From NCBI GenBank assembly GCA_027886795.1, contig JAPCJU010000034.1, positions 1-9,113 of the forward strand: a stretch of DNA of 9,113 nt, given 5' to 3'. The notes under the pieces were generated by a model. The model was not told where the DNA came from, did no database searches, and saw nothing but the letters and a program-made list of their open reading frames with translations. Positions within the stretch are counted from its first letter, which is position 1. Every line of letters begins with the position of its first letter. The DNA comes from Nitrososphaerota archaeon. GTDB taxonomy: Archaea > Thermoproteota > Nitrososphaeria > Nitrososphaerales > CADDZS01. Positions 4,918-9,113 of this stretch are shown here, piece by piece. Both the position numbers and the translations under genes were made by a program.

Positions 4918-6348
4918 ATGCCAGCTACTATCACATTCTATGGCGGACTAGGAGAGATCGGCGGAAATAAGATTCTCCTCGAGGATAAGGGTACCAAGGT
5001 CTTTCTGGATTTCGGAAAAAGTTTCAGCGCGCGATCAAGATTTTACGAATGGACTGAAAGACCAAGGCAGGCAAATGGAATTGGAGATTTTTTGGCTCTT
5101 GGGATTTTGCCAGACATCAAGGGAATATATCGCAGAGATCTATTGCAGCTTGCCAATATTCCAGTCGAGGAGGATAAATCTGTAAACTCGGTAATCTTAA
5201 GTCATGCTCACGCAGATCACGCGGATTATGTTTCCTTTCTCAGAGATGATATCGAAATCTGGATGGGGGAAACAACAAACCACGTTATCAAAGCGATTGA
5301 ACAGGAAAAGGACTCGAATATTGAGTACGAAATTACAGAGTTCAAAGAGCGCCCGATAGATCGCAAGCAACCTCCGATCGAGCGTCGTGTCAAAACTTTT
5401 CGAACTGGGAAAAAAATCACGATTGACTCCATTGAAATTGAACCGATTCACGTGGATCATTCTCTTCCTGGATGCTACGGGTTCGTGATTCGCGCTAGCT
5501 CGGGTACATTGGTTTACTCTGGTGATCTCCGGATGCATGGAACTCGACCAGATCTCACGACAGATTTCGTGAACAAGGCGCGTGAGGCAAAGCCCGATAT
5601 GATGCTCTGCGAGGGAACGAGAATAAATGACACGACTTCCTCAAATGAAAATTCTGTTTATGAAACGTGTTTTAAATTCGCAAAGCAGGCAAACGACAGA
5701 GACCTGTTTGTTTTCGCCGACTATTCCTACAAAGACATTGATAGGTTCCAGACTTTTTACAAATTAGCCAAGAACTCTAACAGAAAAATTCTTGTTACAC
5801 CAAAGACAGCGAGGTACCTAGCAAGGCTTGCTGAGAACGATCCTGAGCTCGCGAAAGTAGTCCCCAAACCGGACGACGAATTTATTGGGATTTACAAGCA
5901 TAGGGCAAAGTCAGGGAGTTACGCCGACAAGGATTACGACCAATATGATCTTGAATCATTCAAGCAATCGAATGTTTGGACCTACAAAGACGTCCAGGCA
6001 AGCAAGTCAAAAGTGATCGTGGCCCTCGGAGCGTATCATCTCCAAGAGTTGATCGACCTAAATCCCGGAAATGGAATCTACATGCATTCTTCGAGCGAAC
6101 CGTTCAATGAGGAGGGCGAAGTGGACGAAGCCCGGACAAACAATTGGATCGAAAGATTCGGAATGGTGAAGGTTCACGCCCATTGCTCAGGACACGCCTC
6201 TTCAGTCGATCTCAATTACATTCTGGATCAGATCAAGCCGAAGCTGATCATTCCGATTCACACAGAGCATCCGGAATTCTTTAGGACCTTCCGGGGGGTT
6301 GAGGCTCTCACATTAGCGGAGCCCCTGAAACCAATCTCTATTCTATGA
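4918..6348 (+). CDS. RNase J-type beta-CASP metallo-beta-lactamase ribonuclease
   Basis: The 476-residue protein has all the landmarks of the RNase J/beta-CASP family. MPATITFYGGLGEIGGNKIL opens it, followed by VFLDFG (Asp31, motif 1), HAHADH at residues 96-101 (motif 2), HVDHSLPG with His181 (motif 3) and SGDLRMHG with Asp203 (motif 4). The beta-CASP part carries CEGTR with Glu232 (motif A), HCSGHAS with His426 (motif B) and IPIHTEHP with His448 (motif C). These residues bind two zinc ions and RNA. Family members act in 5'-3' exonucleolytic decay and processing of RNA in the cytoplasm. The length is usual for archaeal RNase J, with no extra C-terminal domain. ATG 4918 gives the correct N-terminus. 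The gene stands alone and converges on the minus-strand gene whose stop is one base away. Family call sure; exact RNA substrate unknown. Confidence 0.93.
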   Translation: MPATITFYGGLGEIGGNKILLEDKGTKVFLDFGKSFSARSRFYEWTERPRQANGIGDFLALGILPDIKGIYRRDLLQLANIPVEEDKSVNSVILSHAHADHADYVSFLRDDIEIWMGETTNHVIKAIEQEKDSNIEYEITEFKERPIDRKQPPIERRVKTFRTGKKITIDSIEIEPIHVDHSLPGCYGFVIRASSGTLVYSGDLRMHGTRPDLTTDFVNKAREAKPDMMLCEGTRINDTTSSNENSVYETCFKFAKQANDRDLFVFADYSYKDIDRFQTFYKLAKNSNRKILVTPKTARYLARLAENDPELAKVVPKPDDEFIGIYKHRAKSGSYADKDYDQYDLESFKQSNVWTYKDVQASKSKVIVALGAYHLQELIDLNPGNGIYMHSSSEPFNEEGEVDEARTNNWIERFGMVKVHAHCSGHASSVDLNYILDQIKPKLIIPIHTEHPEFFRTFRGVEALTLAEPLKPISIL

Positions 6349-6349
6349 G

Positions 6350-6751
6350 CTAGTTTGATTTCTTTTCTCGGTTGTAAAATACCGCGCTTATCATCGTGTC
6401 CTGGACAACTTCCTGGACAAGTATGTTGACCCTCGACCTGTCGGCTTTTTGGGTCGGAGTGAATTCGTCTTTCTCGCCGTCCCAAGAATAAATCGCGCCC
6501 TTCGGGATATCCTTGGTGTAAAAAATCATGACAGAGTGATCTATCGGAGTAAATGTATAGGTGTAGTCTCGGTATCGAATCAGTGAGAGAAACTGTTGGC
6601 CTGGAATAGACTTGGTGATAACAAAGGAGAACAAATCTTTCAAGGTTCTAAATTCGATCCAGTGAAATTTCTCACCGGAATTATCGTCTTCTTGATCTTT
6701 CATCGGGCTAGAAAGATTCTGGCTTTCTCCTTTAAACCTTTTTTCACACAC
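6350..6751 (-). CDS. Unknown protein, beta-rich core
   Basis: A minus-strand frame runs from GTG 6751 to TAG 6350 (133 residues). An inner ATG at 6703 would give 117 residues; AGGA at 6756-6759 on the minus strand modestly supports the GTG. The first 27 residues are polar. The core, FHWIEFRTLKDLFSFVITKS then FLSLIRYRDYTYTFTPIDHS and VMIFYTKDIPKGAIYSWDGE, alternates hydrophobic and polar residues like a beta sheet, and a helix such as RVNILVQEVVQDTM follows. There is no signal peptide, Cys pair or nucleotide motif. Its stop is one base from the stop of the RNase J gene, so the 3' ends converge tightly. I recognise no family, but the balanced composition and length argue for a real gene. The plus-strand frame 6596-6790 is its shadow. 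Confidence 0.68.
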   Translation of the reverse strand: MCEKRFKGESQNLSSPMKDQEDDNSGEKFHWIEFRTLKDLFSFVITKSIPGQQFLSLIRYRDYTYTFTPIDHSVMIFYTKDIPKGAIYSWDGEKDEFTPTQKADRSRVNILVQEVVQDTMISAVFYNREKKSN

Positions 6752-6923
6752 TTTGTCCTGAAGAGAATTCGATCTCCTAGAATCCGATGATGAAAGTTCC
6801 TTTCAAATATTGAACGAGCCGTCCTCCAATATTTAGGCATTTAACCGTATTATCGACGTACCTGTTGCTGAAACAAAATTTTCTATGCTAAATTCTGTTT
6901 GGCAATTTCCATGATGCTGTAAG

Positions 6924-6932
6924 GATATATAG
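6924..6932 (+). promoter_or_regulatory. Archaeal TATA box
   Basis: GATATATAG fits the TATA consensus and predicts transcription start near 6955. GGAAGGAG (6958-6965) would then lie at the 5' end of the transcript, ahead of the small zinc-finger gene. Confidence 0.5.
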
Positions 6933-6998
6933 CCAAACCTTTGAGCAGTATTTGTTAGGAAGGAGCTGTTTAGTTAGACCCATGTCGTCCCTTGTTGT

Positions 6999-7313
6999 TT
7001 GGTTGAGCTCGGAAACTTATATGCAGGCAAGTTCCTCGCGGAGAGCCTAAGCTTGAAGAAGACAACAGAGACGGTACAGAAGCCTGCCCCAATAAAAGGT
7101 ACAGATGAGAAAAAACCTGTCCTTCTGGGTCAGACTCGAAGCATAAAGATCGTTGATCTTCAGGTGAGAAAGCGAAGACGCAATCCTGCAAATTGCAAGT
7201 ACTGCAATCTTCCCATCGAATCTCGGTACGCACTCAGCAAGGGTTCCCGGACTGGAGCTCGATACTACCACATCGAGTGCGCGATTAAAGTCGGATTCGA
7301 CATTACTGTTTAA
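6999..7313 (+). CDS. Small zinc-finger (CxxC...HxxC) protein
   Basis: The 104-residue frame ends at TAA 7311-7313. Its C-terminal 40 residues carry CKYC (Cys66, Cys69) and YYHIEC (His91, Cys94), a C-x2-C/H-x2-C set spaced like a treble-clef or LIM-like zinc knuckle. The preceding KIVDLQVRKRRRNPANCKYC has a strong basic patch (residues 57-61), consistent with binding nucleic acid or ribosomal RNA. Residues 20-45 are Lys/Thr/Pro-rich and probably flexible. The start is unsure: TTG 6999 is the first in frame after a stop at 6975, TTG 7050 is another, and ATG 6982, the best placed relative to GGAAGGAG (6958-6965), is in a different frame that closes soon. I infer a regulatory or RNA-associated role; the exact family is not recognised. 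Confidence 0.7.
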   Translation: MVELGNLYAGKFLAESLSLKKTTETVQKPAPIKGTDEKKPVLLGQTRSIKIVDLQVRKRRRNPANCKYCNLPIESRYALSKGSRTGARYYHIECAIKVGFDITV

Positions 7314-7413
7314 CAGATTCTGCCATTCGAAACTCTCTCAGTCGCCTCGAATCCTGCATTTAGTTTGAATGTGGGATTTTTGTATTCCCGTGCGAAGTGA
7401 CCTCATATTCCCA

Positions 7414-8588
7414 GTGAAAAATCAAACCGCGCATTATGCTCTGTAATTTCGGCCGGGTGCACCAAGTATGGCAAGCGAGACGGACTCTCGGGTGCGGATC
7501 TTTTCAACGAGTCTTTGGTCGAGCTATTCGATAACTGTCCTAAACTCGAAAGGGCAGATGTAGATTCACTGTACCTTGGACAGGGTTTTGAGTCGTTCGA
7601 ACATAGAGCAAATACTGCCCCCGGATTTGTGAACAATTTCGGTTTTCAAAATATACCCGCCACAAGAGTGGAATCTGTTTCATCTTCCGGAGGCACTTCT
7701 TTTCGGTTAGGGATCCTCGCCCTACTTTCCGGTCTCTATGAGGTTGTGATCTGCGCCGGAGTAGAAAAAATGACAACGGTCGAAACTTCCTCAGCTCTGG
7801 AGATCATTTCCATGGCGTCAGACCGGCCCTTTGAGCAATGGAATGGGGCAACTCTGGCAGCCCTAAATGCACTAGCGGCGAGGGAGCACATGAGAAAGTA
7901 CGGCACAACCGAAGAGCAGCTGGCGGCGGTCGCGGTTAAAAACCACGAAAACGCGTTGAGCAACGAAAAGGCATACCTCAGAAAAAGAATTTCGATTGAA
8001 GATGTTCTTTCATCAAAAAAAATCTGTACTCCACTCAAACTTTTAGACTGCTCGCCTGTCTGCGATGGAGCAAGCGCCGTTGCCTTATGCAGATCTTCCA
8101 TCGCTTCGAAGTTCACTGATTCTCCGATAGATGTCATCGGCACCGGTGAGGCAAGCGACGCTGATTTTGTTTACAGAGATGATCTAACGTGTTTCAGATC
8201 AACAAAACTCGCGGTGAATGAAGCTCTTGAGATGACCGACTTGCGGATTCGTGACATGGATCTGATCGAGCTACACGATGCATTCACGATAAATGAAATC
8301 ATCGCATACGAGGATCTGGGGCTCTGCGGAAAAGGAGAAGGAGGGAAGCTGGCAGAATCAGGCGCTACTACTGTTCAAGGGGAGATTCCCGTTAACGCCT
8401 CAGGAGGGTTGAAAGCCAAAGGTCATCCGATTGGCTCCAGCGGGATCGGACAGGTGTTTGAAATCTATGAGCAACTTACCGGCAAAATCTCAGGACCCAG
8501 AAAAGTTGCGGATGCAAATACTGCCATGACCCATTCTATGGGAGGAGCTGGAGTTGACGCGTTGGTGCATGTCTTCCAGATAAGGTGA
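7414..8588 (+). CDS. Thiolase-family protein (acetyl-CoA acetyltransferase-like), frameshifted near start, Cys-to-Ser
   Basis: The product is an archaeal/SCP-x-type thiolase. The uninterrupted frame runs to TGA 8586-8588, but no ATG, GTG or TTG occurs in it before TTG 7515, although the thiolase N-terminus VISAGCTKYGKRDGLSGADL is already encoded from 7443. In the next frame GTG 7414 reads MKNQTAHYAL; adding one base near 7442 joins it to VISAG and gives 391 residues, the usual length. Motifs counted from TTG 7515: GVEKMTT (82-88), HDAF (His254), GGLKAKGHPIG (His304) and THSMGG (340-344). The family condenses or cleaves acyl-CoA. The nucleophilic Cys, normally in RVE-x-x-C-x-S-G, is Ser here (RVESVSSSG, codon TCA at 7680-7682). 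The DUF35 gene starts 7 bases later, so the pair resembles the archaeal thiolase-DUF35 complex that works with HMG-CoA synthase. Fold sure; thiolytic activity doubtful. Confidence 0.85.
8583..8588 (+). promoter_or_regulatory. Ribosome binding site AGGTGA overlapping the thiolase stop
   Basis: AGGTGA matches the anti-Shine-Dalgarno sequence, contains the thiolase TGA, and sits 7 bases before ATG 8596. This supports translational coupling and selects ATG 8596 over ATG 8592, which runs straight into a stop. Confidence 0.7.
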
Positions 8589-8595
8589 ACCATGA

Positions 8596-8985
8596 ATGCC
8601 TGAAGTACTAACGGTGGACTCTTTCTATGATTTCGGAAGAAAGGGAATTTTGATGGGGCTGACATGTGGGTCGGGTCATGTAACAGTTCCTCCGAGAGCG
8701 AGTTGCCGCATTTGCGGTTCAACCGGTCTTATCACGACGCAGTTGTCGGGAAAAGGGAGGATAGTTTCCTTTACAGAAGTATTCGTAAAATCAAAAGAGT
8801 TCCCACTTGATACGCCGTACACGCTAGCTCTGGTTCAACTTGTAGAGGGAGGAAGCCTACTAGGAGTAATTGATTCGACATCAATCACTGACGTGGTTCA
8901 TGATGCAAAAGTCAGGATCGAATTCCGACAGTTGGGCGAGGAGAAAACTGGATGGCCCAGAATATTCTTCGTTTCGGATTCCTAA
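8596..8985 (+). CDS. DUF35 OB-fold/zinc-ribbon partner of thiolase
   Basis: The 129-residue protein has the DUF35 layout: a short N-terminal helix (LTVDSFYDFGRKGILMG), a zinc-ribbon part with Cys24, His28, Cys37 and Cys40 (LTCGSGHVTVPPRASCRICGS), and an OB-fold from about residue 47 (LSGKGRIVSFTEVFVKSKEF onward) through GGSLLGVIDS to GWPRIFFV. The PPRxxCxxCG signature is diagnostic; the first metal pair is Cys-x3-His rather than the usual Cys-x2-Cys. In characterised archaeal complexes DUF35 bridges acetoacetyl-CoA thiolase and HMG-CoA synthase and contributes the shared CoA site. The short coupled spacing to the thiolase gene points to the same complex here, though no HMG-CoA synthase gene is visible in the window. 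Complete, with no internal break. Confidence 0.9.
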   Translation: MPEVLTVDSFYDFGRKGILMGLTCGSGHVTVPPRASCRICGSTGLITTQLSGKGRIVSFTEVFVKSKEFPLDTPYTLALVQLVEGGSLLGVIDSTSITDVVHDAKVRIEFRQLGEEKTGWPRIFFVSDS

Positions 8986-9021
8986 GCAAGATCGTGCCGC
9001 TGAAAATATTGTTCTTCTGCT

Positions 9022-9027
9022 AAGGAG
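9022..9027 (+). promoter_or_regulatory. Ribosome binding site AAGGAG for the truncated last gene
   Basis: AAGGAG lies 4 bases before TTG 9032, the only normal start codon nearby, and marks a new gene running off the right edge. Confidence 0.5.
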
Positions 9028-9031
9028 TACT

Positions 9032-9113
9032 TTGAATAGTCACCGACGTCATCATTGCAGAAGCCGGATTAGCCGGTGGCCCATCGGTGGCACTGCCACC
9101 AGGGCATTGGGTA
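9032..9113 (+). CDS. Probable FAD-binding oxidoreductase, N-terminal fragment (partial)
   Basis: From TTG 9032 the direct frame reads MNSHRRHHC and looks non-coding, but the frame one base later (from 9036) reads VTDVIIAEAGLAGGPSVAL. This is close to the Rossmann dinucleotide motif D-[VI]-[IV]-[IV]-x-G-A-G-x-A-G found at the start of FAD-dependent enzymes such as geranylgeranyl reductases. The first glycine of the motif is Glu (GAA, 9060-9062), one base away from GGA. One extra base near 9038 would explain the shift, and the last bases (TALP then ATRALG in another frame) suggest a further shift. It follows the DUF35 gene by 46 bases in the same direction and may belong to the same isoprenoid-related cluster, which is inference. 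The gene continues outside the window. Confidence 0.42.
   Translation, partial: MNSHRRHHCRSRISRWPIGGTATRALG

Noticed and set aside
4515..4934. Minus-strand 139-codon frame covering the end of the 171-residue gene and the gap after it
   Set aside because: It crosses the T-rich terminator region and the RNase J start; the composition (long Lys/Arg run from poly-T) is not protein-like.
5197..5538. Minus-strand 113-codon frame inside the nuclease gene
   Set aside because: The plus strand there carries the conserved HAHADH and HVDH motifs, so this is a shadow.
6791..6998. Search for a further gene in the gap before the zinc-finger gene
   Set aside because: All frames are broken by stops; only the TATA box and GGAAGGAG stand out.
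7373..7390. GGGA...TCCC hairpin before the thiolase
   Set aside because: The stem is only 4-5 pairs and lacks a following T-run.
7736..8143. Minus-strand 135-codon frame inside the thiolase
   Set aside because: It lies opposite conserved thiolase sequence and has no start signals or recognisable motifs.

Overview
The window looks archaeal, most likely Nitrososphaerota (Thaumarchaeota) or a close relative. The support is: a FlaH/KaiC-like RecA-fold protein, an archaeal thiolase paired with a DUF35 OB-fold protein, an archaeal-style RNase J, TATA-like boxes about 25 bases before probable transcript starts, T-rich tracts after genes, frequent TTG/GTG starts, and many short proteins I cannot place in a family. 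The lineage is an inference; no rRNA, tRNA, CRISPR array or mobile element was seen.

Layout. At 1-717 the tail of an ATP-dependent DNA ligase overlaps a short family-X DNA polymerase/nucleotidyltransferase, which is split by a frameshift and has Asn in place of the third catalytic Asp. A small minus-strand ORF (757-1026) and a gene-poor stretch follow. At 1405-3305 come a secreted Thr-rich protein, a membrane-anchored coiled-coil protein 7 bases later, a degraded minus-strand CBS-like remnant, and a FlaH/KaiC-like protein whose Walker A loop is destroyed. Two unknown proteins (3517-3939 and 4222-4737) flank a possible tiny ORF. At 4918-6348 is a complete RNase J-type beta-CASP nuclease, convergent with an unknown minus-strand gene (6350-6751). 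A small zinc-finger protein lies at about 6999-7313 behind a clear TATA box. The window ends with a thiolase (frameshifted near its start, nucleophilic Cys replaced by Ser), its DUF35 partner, and the first codons of a probable FAD-dependent oxidoreductase.

How the genes fit. Ligase plus PolX suggests a small DNA-repair module. Thiolase plus DUF35 matches the known archaeal acyl-CoA condensation complex used in mevalonate synthesis, but without the nucleophilic Cys the chemistry here is open. The most novel-looking stretch is 1405-3305: a Thr-rich ectodomain, one membrane helix, a coiled coil and a pseudo-ATPase could form a surface or signalling assembly; this is inference only.

Caution. 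Conserved genes appear broken by single-base-scale shifts at about 296, 2457, 2485 and 7442, and possibly at 1840 and 9038. Either several genes are decaying or the assembly carries indel errors, and raw reads would decide.
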